Assembly (NCBI GenBank): GCA_040904945.1 | Contig: JBBDSM010000016.1 | Coordinates: 1-59,885, forward strand | Origin: JAWLHJ01 sp040904945 | Lineage (GTDB): Bacteria > Gemmatimonadota > Gemmatimonadetes > Longimicrobiales > Gaopeijiaceae | Direction: 5' to 3' | DNA: 59,885 nucleotides | Shown here: piece by piece, positions 1-7,805 of the stretch | Numbering within the stretch: the first letter of the stretch is position 1 | How the letters are laid out: every line of letters begins with the position of its first letter | Program-made: the position numbers and the translations under genes | Notes under the pieces: generated by a model | Told to the model about the DNA's origin: nothing | The model's input: the letters and a program-made list of their open reading frames with translations, nothing else | Database searches by the model: none

Positions 1-410
1 GGCGTCGCGGACTCCTCGGGGACCTCCATGAGGAAGAGGCCGGGCCCTTCCAGGGTCTGCCCCTTCACGCGGACCCGGAAGACGTACTGTCCCGCATGTG
101 GGAAGATCACGTCCTCCATGGGCATGATGAGTTGGCTCCGGGAAGGCGGGTTTCCCTCGGGCGGCGTCCGCACCTCGGTTTCCCCCTCCACGGTGAGCGA
201 CGTGTTGCCGTCCTCGCCCTCGAGATCGGCGCGGAAGCGGAACCTCCCGTGGTCCTGGCGGTCCCATTCGAGCACCAGCACCAGGACCAGCCGGTCCTGC
301 TTCGCCGGAAAGCCCGGCGCCGAAAGATCGTGGTAGGCGCCGTGGAGCTCGAGCTTTCCCTCGGGCGTGGCATGGGCTTCGTCGCAGATCGCGGAGAATC
401 GGAGGTGCAT
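1..410 (-). CDS. DUF6941-like hypothetical protein, partial at window edge
   Basis: An open frame on the minus strand begins at the ATG at 410 and runs off the left edge of the window, giving about 136 residues. The protein starts MHLRFSAICDEA and continues with GKLELHGAYHDL, then a beta-rich stretch ending in AGQYVFRVRVKG. This pattern of an N-terminal strand, a GKL..hG motif and a late GxYxFxVxV motif resembles the small DUF6941 family, whose function is unknown. No signal peptide or membrane segment is visible. It follows the hydantoinase B gene on the same strand after 31 bases, so the two are probably co-transcribed. The family call rests on motif recall, not on a search. Confidence 0.55.
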   Translation of the reverse strand, partial: MHLRFSAICDEAHATPEGKLELHGAYHDLSAPGFPAKQDRLVLVLVLEWDRQDHGRFRFRADLEGEDGNTSLTVEGETEVRTPPEGNPPSRSQLIMPMEDVIFPHAGQYVFRVRVKGQTLEGPGLFLMEVPEESAT

Positions 411-441
411 GTCGCTCGGCTTGTCGCTGCTGGGGTCGGGG

Positions 442-2034
442 TCACTCGGGCGACCGTCCCCATCCTCCTCCTCCCGGGGAGCGGATGCTGACGATGTCGC
501 CCGCTTCGACGAAGAATGTAGCCTTTCCCGGCAACGACTTCTCCTCTCCGTTCCGGATCAGCACGTTCTTCCCGGGCGCCCCCGGCGCCCCCCCTCGCGC
601 CCCTGCGGGGCCCTCGCCCCGACGCTCGCAGAGGAGCGCGACGCGGGCTGGCGTGAAGAGCATGATGTCCCGCCGGAGGCCGTCGCCGCCGCGGTGGGTT
701 CCACGGCCGCCGGTGCCACGCCGGAGACTGTACCGGGTCACGCGGAACGGATAGGCGTGCTCCAGCGCCTCGACGGGCGTGTTGAGCGAGTTCGACATGT
801 GCGTGTGCACACCGCTCAGGCCGTCTCCTCCGGGTCCGGCGCCCATGCCCCCGCCCACCGTCTCGTAGTAGGCGAAAGGCTGTCCGGTGCGGGGGTCCGT
901 TCCACCGATGGTCGTGTTGTTCATCGTGCCCTGTGACAGCGCCGGCATGAGATCCGGCAGGGCATCGGCGAAGGCGAGCATCAGCACGTCGGTGATGCGC
1001 TGGCTGGTCTCGACGTTCCCGGCTGCGACCGAGGCGGGGAGCTTCGCGTTCACCACGGATCCCTCCGGCAGGGTCAGCGCGACCGCGGCCATCGACCCGC
1101 CGCCCGCGGGCATGGCCTCCCCCAGCAACGCTTCGATCACGCAGCGGACGGTATACCGCACGGCCGACGCCGTGATGGCAGAGACCGCGTTCACGCCTCC
1201 TGGCACCTGCGGCGAGCTTCCTGTGAAGTCGACGTCCATGGAGCCGCCCCGTACCGTGATCGCGACCCGGATCGGCACCGGTCCCGACCCGAATCCGTCG
1301 TCCTCGAGGTGGTCTTCGGCCTCGTAGCGGCCCTCCGGGATGCGTCGCGTGCCGGCGTCGACCAGGCGATCGGCGTACCGGATGAGCCCGTCCATGGCCC
1401 GGAGCGTGACATCCGCGCCCCGCCGTCCGGCGATCTCCCGCAAACGACGCGCCCCGGTGTTGAGCGCCGCGAGCTGCGCGTCGAGGTCGCCCGAGCGCTC
1501 GTCCGGAGTCCGGACGTTGGCCAGGATGGTCTGCCACAACGCCTCGTTGCGCGCTCCAGCCGCGTAGAGCTTGACCGGTGGAATGCGGAGTCCCTCCTCG
1601 AAGATCTCACACGCCAGGGGCATCGACCCGGGGGTCGAGCCGCCCACGTCACTGTGGTGAGCCCGGGACGCGACGTAACCCAGAAGCCGCTCCTCCTCGT
1701 AGACTGGCGCCACGAGGGTGATGTCGGGGAGGTGCGTGCCGCCGTGGAACGGGTCGTTGAGGCAGGCCACGTCGCCGGGCGCCAGCGGCCCCAGGCGCTC
1801 GAGCGCCGCATGCACGCTCATCGGCATCGCCCCCAGGTGGACCGGCATGTGGTCGCCCAACGCCACCGCGCGCGCGTCCGGGTCGAACAGCGCGCACGAG
1901 TAGTCGCGCCGTTCTTTGATGTTCGGGGAGAAGGAGGTGCGTCGCAGCGCGGCGCCCATCTCCTCGGCGAGGGCGGTGAAGAGGTGGCGGTACACCTCCA
2001 GCGTCACGGGGTCCAGCCTTGGGTCACGGTCCAT
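442..2034 (-). CDS. hydantoinase B / oxoprolinase family protein
   Basis: The protein of about 530 residues matches the HyuB family (N-methylhydantoinase or acetophenone carboxylase beta subunit; ATP-dependent hydrolysis or carboxylation together with a HyuA partner). Typical family segments are visible: NDPFHGGTHLPDI near residues 94-106, HHSDVGGSTPGSMP and EGLRIPPVKLY, and the usual Gly-rich C-terminal tail ending GGGGWG. The length is normal. ATG at 2034 is preferred, with GTG at 2040 possible. HyuA normally lies beside HyuB, but no HyuA is encoded upstream: the next gene is divergent and small. The substrate therefore cannot be told, and the partner must lie elsewhere or in the unseen DNA to the left. 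Confidence 0.85.
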   Translation of the reverse strand: MDRDPRLDPVTLEVYRHLFTALAEEMGAALRRTSFSPNIKERRDYSCALFDPDARAVALGDHMPVHLGAMPMSVHAALERLGPLAPGDVACLNDPFHGGTHLPDITLVAPVYEEERLLGYVASRAHHSDVGGSTPGSMPLACEIFEEGLRIPPVKLYAAGARNEALWQTILANVRTPDERSGDLDAQLAALNTGARRLREIAGRRGADVTLRAMDGLIRYADRLVDAGTRRIPEGRYEAEDHLEDDGFGSGPVPIRVAITVRGGSMDVDFTGSSPQVPGGVNAVSAITASAVRYTVRCVIEALLGEAMPAGGGSMAAVALTLPEGSVVNAKLPASVAAGNVETSQRITDVLMLAFADALPDLMPALSQGTMNNTTIGGTDPRTGQPFAYYETVGGGMGAGPGGDGLSGVHTHMSNSLNTPVEALEHAYPFRVTRYSLRRGTGGRGTHRGGDGLRRDIMLFTPARVALLCERRGEGPAGARGGAPGAPGKNVLIRNGEEKSLPGKATFFVEAGDIVSIRSPGGGGWGRSPE

Positions 2035-2137
2035 GGTCACGGTTTGGTCAAAGGTTGAATCATGATTACGTTATACGGCTGAGGCCCATGCTAAAACCAG
2101 GGGTGGGCCCTGGCGAGGAACATGACGGAGGAAGATT

Positions 2138-2398
2138 TTGTCCAAAGAGAAACTTCTGGATCGCGCGCGAGACGAGCTGTTCAGCCACATCAATCGGTGT
2201 GACGTGTTGCAGGCAGCTGAGGAAGATCAGCGCCATTGGATGGACGAGACCATCGAGTATCTCGGGGAGCGGTACCCGGATCTGAGTGATCTGGAGCTCC
2301 GGGGGCTGCACGAGATCGGGATCCGGTTCTGCCGGCCGGCCATCGCGCACGGCGCGAACAGCTCGGCCAAGAAGCTGGAGGACGCGGGCGTCGCCTGA
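2138..2398 (+). CDS. small hypothetical protein
   Basis: An 86-residue, mostly helical and acidic protein starting at a TTG codon. The start is chosen because a strong Shine-Dalgarno sequence (ggaggaag, 2126-2133) sits five bases before it; the nearby ATG at 2122 is in another frame. The protein begins MSKEKLLDRARDELFSHI and contains LEDAGVA at its end. No signal peptide, metal-binding cluster or familiar domain is seen. It is divergent from the hydantoinase B gene and followed by a clear terminator, so it is probably a single-gene transcript. Function unknown. Confidence 0.6.
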   Translation: MSKEKLLDRARDELFSHINRCDVLQAAEEDQRHWMDETIEYLGERYPDLSDLELRGLHEIGIRFCRPAIAHGANSSAKKLEDAGVA

Positions 2399-2430
2399 CC
2401 CAACGGTCACGTCGTCTCCCGAAGTCTGAA

Positions 2431-2472
2431 CGGAGCAGGGGCCGCCCAACGGCGACCCCCTGCTCCGTTTTT
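2431..2472 (+). terminator. rho-independent terminator
   Basis: An 11-bp stem (cggagcagggg paired with cccctgctccg) with a loop of about 15 bases is followed directly by five T. It ends transcription of the small gene at 2138. Confidence 0.85.
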
Positions 2473-2559
2473 CGTTACCCGCCGAAGCCCGGGTGGCGCC
2501 GGACGCGCGGTACCGATATACTCCCGGCCAATTTTTTCGTCGGAAAAGGGGGGGGTGTC

Positions 2560-2898
2560 TTGGGTCAGGTCCTGCAACTCGACAACCGGAAGTCGCTGCT
2601 GAAGCAGTACTACGCGGGACAGCGCATGGAGTCGCCGGCCGATGGCTTCCTGATCCTGCTCCGCGTCCGCGCACTGGACGACGGAAGCGCCGTGGCCCTC
2701 CTCGAGTGCAGCGCTTCGTCGCTCCGGTACGAGCTGCCGATCCCGAAGGCCACCCGGACGGAAAAGAAGAAGGTCAAGGAGCAGATCGAGGAAGGCCGGG
2801 ACCCCGACTGTCCGAGGCACGGGCCCGGCCAGATGCTGACCCGGGCCGGCAAGGAGCTCGTCTGCTCCGCGTGCGTCGTTAGCTACGGGAAGGTCTGA
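2560..2898 (+). CDS. small protein with CxxH / CxxC zinc-ribbon-like tail
   Basis: A 112-residue protein read from a TTG at 2560 that follows a G-rich stretch able to serve as a ribosome site. A basic central part (TRTEKKKVKEQIEEGRD) is followed by CPRH and, 17 residues on, CSAC, which together could bind one zinc ion. No known family is recognised. The gene ends SYGKV-stop, and the last 18 bases including the stop codon are duplicated in tandem just downstream. It lies between a terminator and the TPR gene, separated from the latter by about 130 bases. Confidence 0.55.
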   Translation: MGQVLQLDNRKSLLKQYYAGQRMESPADGFLILLRVRALDDGSAVALLECSASSLRYELPIPKATRTEKKKVKEQIEEGRDPDCPRHGPGQMLTRAGKELVCSACVVSYGKV

Positions 2899-2916
2899 AG
2901 CTACGGGAAGGTCTGA
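2881..2916 (+). repeat. 18-bp perfect tandem duplication over a stop codon
   Basis: The sequence agctacgggaaggtctga occurs twice in a row (2881-2898 and 2899-2916). The first copy holds the last five sense codons and the stop of the preceding gene. The second copy lies wholly after the stop. Confidence 0.95.
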
Positions 2917-3030
2917 CCCGAGCAGGGTGGTTCCGCCCGGCGGCCCACATTAATTTCCGGCGCACCTGCACCTCCGCCCGGTGCATGCCCATCGCGTCGG
3001 CGTCCGTCGTCCGACAAGGAGCGCTGCTAC

Positions 3031-4137
3031 ATGCCCGACCGGTTCCTCAGCTCGGAGGAATACGACGAACAGGCACACAAGCTCTACAACGACGGTGATT
3101 ACGACGGGGCTCTCGAGATGCTCAAGGAGGGCCTGACGCTCTACCCCAATGCGGTGGAGCTCTACGTGGGACTCGGTTATGCTCGGCTCGCCCGTGAGGA
3201 GTACGCCTGGGCGCGCCACGCGTTCGACCGGGCCGTGGTTCTGGACCCCGGCCACGAGGACGCCCTCGTCGGGCTCGGAGAGGCGCTGCTCCGCTTCGGC
3301 GATCATGCCGAGGCTTTGGAGTTGTTCAATCGGGTGGCGGAAGCCGGGTACGACGACGATATCGAGCTGATGCTTACCATCGGCCGGGCGTTGTACCGCG
3401 CGGCGATGTACGCGGAATGCCGTGACGTCTTCGCGCAGGCGGCGTCGGCGCGACCCGACAATGCCGAAGCCGCGGCCTCGCTCGGGTATGCGCTCCATCG
3501 TCTCGGCGACGACGTTGGTGCGGGTCGGCAGATTCGCCGGTCGCTCCGGCTCGACCCCGATCTCCACGAGGCGCGCATCTATCTCGGTCACCTCCTGTAC
3601 GACCGCGGCGACTGGGAGGCGGCGCTCAGGGAGCTGGAGCGGGTTCCGCCTCCGGAGCACTGGGACCCACTCGCGGTCTGGCGACTCATCGAGCTGAAGA
3701 GGAGTCTCTGGCACCTGGACGCAGGCGACGCCCATCTGGTGCCGTGGGAGCAACGGCTCCGGGAGCTCGAGGACTTCGAGGACCCGGTCGACCGATTGCT
3801 GGCCGAGATCGAGTCCAGGGTGGAAGGCAACGCGCCGCAGCCCTACGATCCCGGACAGTTGGAGCTGTTCGAGCGAGGCTCCGGTCCTCGTGAGGTATTC
3901 GTGGTGCGACTCGGGGACGGACGTCGCCTGCAGGGAACATGGATCGAGATCGTGCGTCAAATGAGGGACCTCGCGGGGTTCTCGCACGAGAGCCTCGGGC
4001 GGTACATGCGTAGGCTCGCGGAGCGTTGGCACGAGCAGAGCGGACTCGAGATCCCTTTCACGGATCCCGAAACCTTCGTCTGTAGTGCCATCGCCGCGGG
4101 TCTCATCAGACTGGAAACGGAGCGAGACGACGGATGA
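3031..4137 (+). CDS. tetratricopeptide repeat protein
   Basis: A 368-residue cytoplasmic protein without a signal peptide. Residues about 8-210 are a row of roughly six TPR units (for example ELYVGLGYARLAREEYAWAR, then DALVGLGEALLRFGDHAEAL), a scaffold for protein-protein contacts. Residues 276-280 read QLELF, close to the bacterial sliding-clamp-binding consensus QL(S/D)LF. The C-terminal part (about 285-368) is a separate helical domain. The start is supported by aaggag nine bases upstream. The gene overlaps the zinc-ribbon gene by four bases (ATGA), so the products are probably made together. The specific partner is unknown. Confidence 0.8.
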   Translation: MPDRFLSSEEYDEQAHKLYNDGDYDGALEMLKEGLTLYPNAVELYVGLGYARLAREEYAWARHAFDRAVVLDPGHEDALVGLGEALLRFGDHAEALELFNRVAEAGYDDDIELMLTIGRALYRAAMYAECRDVFAQAASARPDNAEAAASLGYALHRLGDDVGAGRQIRRSLRLDPDLHEARIYLGHLLYDRGDWEAALRELERVPPPEHWDPLAVWRLIELKRSLWHLDAGDAHLVPWEQRLRELEDFEDPVDRLLAEIESRVEGNAPQPYDPGQLELFERGSGPREVFVVRLGDGRRLQGTWIEIVRQMRDLAGFSHESLGRYMRRLAERWHEQSGLEIPFTDPETFVCSAIAAGLIRLETERDDG

Positions 4138-4805
4138 CGGTTGCGGACGACGTGCTGCAGTCCTTTCACAAGGTGCTGGTCGAGGAGATCCGGACCAAGC
4201 GCCCGGACTATCTGACGGGGCCGTTCACCGTCGCCGAGATCTATCAGGATCTCGTACCCTATCCGACGCATCGCGACCGCATAGGCGTCGAGATGAACGG
4301 CGACTACGAGGATGCCCTCATCCGGCTCCTGGCCGGTGAGGGGGGTTACCTCGTGCTCGAGTCCGAACACGCGCTGAAGGAGCTCCGGTCCGAGCTGCAG
4401 TCGAAGAATCCGAATACCGGTGTGTACCGGGAGTACGCGGCGGTCGACGTGCGGCTCAATCCCGAGTTGGTCAACGGTGCGGGGGCGGGGGGGCGTTCGG
4501 GCGGCGAGGCGGCGGAAGGGGTCTCCGGCGGGCAGGGGGAGCCGAAAGGCGCCGCCGCTCACGGTAGCGGGGATGCGTCCAGCGCGCCGGCGGACGAAGC
4601 GTCCGGCGCTGCGGTCGCGACGGCCACGGAGAGCGGCGGAGAGACCTGCCGGTGGTGCCGAGCGCCACTCCCGGCCCGGGAAAACCTCAACTTCTGTCCC
4701 TACTGCGGTACCGACGTCCATGCCGTGCCTTGTGCCGGCTGCGGCGAGGAGCTGGAGCCGGAGTGGCGCTTCTGCATCTCGTGCGGAACAGAGCGGCCCT
4801 CCTGA
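4134..4805 (+). CDS. double zinc-ribbon protein
   Basis: A 223-residue protein. The first 110 residues form an uncharacterised, probably globular helical domain. Residues about 115-165 are a Gly/Ala/Ser-rich linker. The last 52 residues carry two zinc ribbons with eight cysteines: C172, C175, C188 and C191, then C200, C203, C214 and C217 (CPYCGTD and CISCGTE type). Such ribbons usually support protein or nucleic-acid contacts. Its start overlaps the TPR gene by four bases, and its end overlaps the next lipoprotein gene, so the three form a translationally linked trio. Function unknown. Confidence 0.75.
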   Translation: MTVADDVLQSFHKVLVEEIRTKRPDYLTGPFTVAEIYQDLVPYPTHRDRIGVEMNGDYEDALIRLLAGEGGYLVLESEHALKELRSELQSKNPNTGVYREYAAVDVRLNPELVNGAGAGGRSGGEAAEGVSGGQGEPKGAAAHGSGDASSAPADEASGAAVATATESGGETCRWCRAPLPARENLNFCPYCGTDVHAVPCAGCGEELEPEWRFCISCGTERPS

Positions 4806-5254
4806 AGCGGTCGGGGGTGGTGGCGGCCACCCTCGTCGGCCTCGCTCTCTCGGGCTGCGGCTCGGACGAATCCGATCTTCCACCGGACGCGCGCCTCCAA
4901 CGCGAGCTCGGTCTTGAGCCGAGCGACCGGGTGCACGAGGTCCTGCTTCACGGAGGGATCGAGGGATCGGTGGACCCGGCCGAAGCCGTCGTGCTCCAGG
5001 GCGACTATCTACAGTTCGTGACCGCCGACTCGTGGGTCCACGAGTTGATCTTCGAAGTCGACAGCCTCGCCAGCCCCGCGCTCGCCTTCATGGAGGGACT
5101 CGATCAGCTGGCGGCTCCGCCCATGGTGTCACGTGGAAGCCGGTTCGTGCTCTCGTTCGTCGAGGCCCCCCCGGGACGCTACCCCTTCCGGGTCGAGGGC
5201 GGTGGCCCGGCCAGGAGGGGCGTGATCGTCGTCGAGCCGCTCCCGGCGAGGTGA
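4781..5254 (+). CDS. lipoprotein with cupredoxin-like fold
   Basis: The GTG at 4781 is chosen as start because it gives a classic lipoprotein signal: a basic N-terminus, a hydrophobic stretch and the lipobox LSGC at about residues 23-26. The mature part has the rhythm of a plastocyanin-like domain (GDYLQFVTADSWVHELIF, then PPGRYPFRVEGGG and RRGVIVVE). One histidine is kept in the first loop, but the C-terminal Cys-His-Met copper loop is missing, so copper binding is doubtful. The gene overlaps the zinc-ribbon gene by 25 bases. The fold is inferred from pattern only. Confidence 0.6.
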   Translation: MRNRAALLKRSGVVAATLVGLALSGCGSDESDLPPDARLQRELGLEPSDRVHEVLLHGGIEGSVDPAEAVVLQGDYLQFVTADSWVHELIFEVDSLASPALAFMEGLDQLAAPPMVSRGSRFVLSFVEAPPGRYPFRVEGGGPARRGVIVVEPLPAR

Positions 5255-5366
5255 GGCGCGGGCGCCACTCGCGCCCGGTGGAAATCGGCGCCGTCTTCGT
5301 TTAATCTCCGGGGCTTTGCCGATTCCGGTGGCCCGATGCCGCCGGTCTCCCCCGACCCCGACCGAC

Positions 5367-6416
5367 ATGCCCAGGATCGCCCTCATTCCCGGTGACGGGA
5401 TCGGAACCGAAGTGCTCGCCGAAGCCCGGCGCGTCCTCGAAGCGTGTGCGCCCGCGTCCGGCCAGAGCTACGAGCTCGTGGACTGGGACCTCGGCGCCGA
5501 CCGCTATCTGCGCGACGGCGTGACCATCACCGACGACGAGTTCCGGTCGCTCGCCGACGACCACGATGCGGTGCTCCTGGGCGCCCTCGGCGACCCGCGG
5601 GTGCCGGGCAACGAGCACGCCAAGGACATCCTTCTCGGGATGCGCTTCCGGCTGGATCTTTACGTGAACTTCCGGCCGTGCACGCTCCTCGCGCCCCATC
5701 TGTGCCCCCTCGAGTCGGTCGACTCGGGGCTCAACCTGGAGATCTTCCGCGAGAACACGGAGGGCGAGTACACGGGCATGGGGGGGAGCTTCAAGTCGGG
5801 CACTCCCGACGAGCTCGCCATCGAGGAGAACATCGCGACCCGCAAGGGCGTGGAACGCCTCATCCGGGCGGGCTTCGAATACGCGCGGGAGCACGGGCGC
5901 GAGCGCGTCACGCTGGTCGACAAGGCGAACGCCATGCGGCACGTCGGCGGGCTCTGGCGCCGGGTCTTCCGGGAGGTCGCCGAAGACTTTCCGGGCATCG
6001 AGACCGATGCCATGTACGTGGATGCCATGGCGATGGACCTCGTCCGGCGGCCCGAGCGGTACCAGGTCATCGTGGCGCCGAACCTGTTCGGCGACATCGT
6101 GAGCGATCTCGCGGCCGAGATCACCGGAGGTCTGGGCCTCGCGCCCTCCGCGAACCTCCACCCGGGCAAGCACGCCCTGTTCGAGCCGGTGCACGGTTCC
6201 GCTCCGGACATCGCGGGCCAGGGCGTGGCGAACCCCCTCGGCGCCATCCGCTGCGTCGGGCTGATGCTCCGGCACTTCGGAGACGCCGCCGGGGCGGACC
6301 GGGTGCACGACGCGGTGGTCGCGTCGATCCGGGAGGGCGCCACCACGCCCGATCTGGGCGGGAGCCTCGCGACGAGCCAGGTGGGCGACTGGATCGTCGA
6401 GCGCGTCGGCGCCTGA
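5367..6416 (+). CDS. isocitrate/isopropylmalate dehydrogenase family enzyme
   Basis: A 349-residue NAD(P)-dependent beta-decarboxylating dehydrogenase. Visible family marks are the N-terminal IALIPGDGIGTEV, RENTEGEY at 128-135, VDKANAMRH near 184-191, the Asp cluster including D219 and NLFGDIVSD (239-247), and EPVHGSAPDIAG (273-284). RENTEGEY is more typical of isocitrate, homoisocitrate or tartrate dehydrogenase-like enzymes than of LeuB, and no leucine genes are adjacent, so the substrate is left open. The start at 5367 begins directly with the Rossmann strand; an in-frame ATG at 5316 would add 17 non-conserved residues. It stands alone upstream of the thiolase gene. Confidence 0.85.
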   Translation: MPRIALIPGDGIGTEVLAEARRVLEACAPASGQSYELVDWDLGADRYLRDGVTITDDEFRSLADDHDAVLLGALGDPRVPGNEHAKDILLGMRFRLDLYVNFRPCTLLAPHLCPLESVDSGLNLEIFRENTEGEYTGMGGSFKSGTPDELAIEENIATRKGVERLIRAGFEYAREHGRERVTLVDKANAMRHVGGLWRRVFREVAEDFPGIETDAMYVDAMAMDLVRRPERYQVIVAPNLFGDIVSDLAAEITGGLGLAPSANLHPGKHALFEPVHGSAPDIAGQGVANPLGAIRCVGLMLRHFGDAAGADRVHDAVVASIREGATTPDLGGSLATSQVGDWIVERVGA

Positions 6417-6444
6417 GCGAGTCGAGAGGCGCGGTCGGCCGGCG

Positions 6445-6474
6445 CCCCCGGTGAACCGAGACGGACGCCGGGGG
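6445..6474 (+). terminator. possible weak hairpin after dehydrogenase gene
   Basis: cccccgg (6445-6451) can pair with ccggggg (6468-6474). There is no T-run, so it may only be an attenuating or mRNA-protecting stem. Confidence 0.3.
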
Positions 6475-6532
6475 TAGCTTCGGGTCCGACCAGACAATAG
6501 AACGAACGACCATCATTTCGATCAGAGGCTTC

Positions 6533-7741
6533 ATGGCAACCCAAGGACATTCACGCGACGTCGTCATTCTCTCGGGAAAGCGGACGGGCTTCGGCACGTT
6601 CGGCGGCAGCCTGAAGGACTTCACTGCGACCGACCTGGGCGCCTTCAGCGGCTCCGCCGCCATCGAAGCGGCCGGCATCACGGCCGACCAGATCGATCAC
6701 ACCTTCTTCGGCAACGCTCTCCAGACCTCCGCGGACGCGATCTATCTGGCGCGTCACGTGGCGCTCAAGTCCGGCGTGCCCGAGGAGAAGCCTGCGCTGA
6801 CCGTCAACCGGCTGTGCGGCTCCGGCTTCGAGGCGATCGTCCAGGGGGCGAAGGAGATCGTCCTCGGCGAGGCGAATGTCTGCCTGACCGGAGGAACGGA
6901 GTCGATGAGCCAGGCGCCGCACGTGGTGCGTGGCGCCCGCTGGGGCCAGGCGCTCCGGCTCGGTCCGGCCGGCCAGCAGTTCGAGGACATGCTCTGGCAG
7001 TCGCTCTCGGACTCGCACTGCGACCTGACCATGGCGCAGACCGCCGAAGAGCTCGCGGATCGGTACGACGTCACGCGCGAGGAAGCCGACGAGGTGGCGT
7101 ACCTCTCGCAGCAGCGCGCCAAAGCGGCCTGGGACGCGGGATACTTCGACGCGGAGATCGTTCCCGTGACGTTGAAGACCCGCAAAGGCGAGACGCAGTA
7201 CGCTTCCGACGAGCACATGCGTCCCGACGCGACCAGGGAGGCCCTCGCCAAGCTCCGCCCCTACTTCCGGAAGGACGGGCTCGTGACCGCCGGGAACGCC
7301 AGTGGCATCGGCGACGGCTCTGCGAGCGCCGTGCTCGCCGGCGCCGACTACGCTGAAGCGAACGGCCTGAAGCCGCTCGGCCGCATCGTGTCTTGGGGCT
7401 TCGTGGGCGTGGAGCCCAGGGTGATGGGCATCGGGCCGGCTCCCGCCGCCCGACTCGCTCTCGAGAAGGCCGGCATGAAGCTCGAGGACATGGACCTGGT
7501 CGAGGTCAATGAGGCCTTCGCACCGCAGTACAAGTCCGTGGAGAAGGAGCTCGGCCTGGACCCCGAGAAGACCAACGTGAATGGCGGCGCGATCGCAATC
7601 ACGCACCCGCTTGCAGCGTCGGGATCCCGTATCACGATCCATCTGGTGCACGAGCTACGGCGCCGCGGCCTCCGTTTCGGGCTCGGCTCTGCTTGCATCG
7701 GCGGGGGCCAGGGCGGAGCGGTGATCGTCGAGGCGTTCTGA
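6533..7741 (+). CDS. thiolase (acetyl-CoA C-acyltransferase)
   Basis: A 402-residue thiolase II family enzyme that condenses or cleaves acyl-CoA thioesters. The nucleophile is C95 in NRLCGSGFE. The second catalytic pair is H358 in AIAITHPLAASGSR and C388 in SACIGGGQGG. EVNEAFAPQ is the conserved segment between them. The HPLAASG loop is slightly unusual, since most homologues read GHPLGASG. The ATG at 6533 has agagg six bases upstream. The 3-hydroxyacyl-CoA dehydrogenase gene follows after about 60 bases, so the two probably act in the same fatty-acid, butyrate or hydroxybutyrate route. Confidence 0.92.
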   Translation: MATQGHSRDVVILSGKRTGFGTFGGSLKDFTATDLGAFSGSAAIEAAGITADQIDHTFFGNALQTSADAIYLARHVALKSGVPEEKPALTVNRLCGSGFEAIVQGAKEIVLGEANVCLTGGTESMSQAPHVVRGARWGQALRLGPAGQQFEDMLWQSLSDSHCDLTMAQTAEELADRYDVTREEADEVAYLSQQRAKAAWDAGYFDAEIVPVTLKTRKGETQYASDEHMRPDATREALAKLRPYFRKDGLVTAGNASGIGDGSASAVLAGADYAEANGLKPLGRIVSWGFVGVEPRVMGIGPAPAARLALEKAGMKLEDMDLVEVNEAFAPQYKSVEKELGLDPEKTNVNGGAIAITHPLAASGSRITIHLVHELRRRGLRFGLGSACIGGGQGGAVIVEAF

Positions 7742-7749
7742 CGCTGACG

Positions 7750-7782
7750 TGAGTATGAAATGAGTACGATATGAGTATCCTG
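7750..7782 (+). repeat. three 11-bp tandem imperfect repeats
   Basis: tgagtatgaaa, tgagtacgata and tgagtatcctg follow each other without gap in the short spacer between the thiolase and dehydrogenase genes. The period is one turn of DNA helix, so each repeat faces the same side, as protein-binding half-sites often do. Confidence 0.75.
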
Positions 7783-7805
7783 CGGAATACATGGAGAAAA
7801 GAATC

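Noticed and set aside
107..1537. A 476-codon minus-strand frame overlapping hydantoinase B
   Set aside because: It is Arg/Gly/Ala-rich and featureless, and the neighbouring frame carries the real hydantoinase and DUF6941-like proteins.
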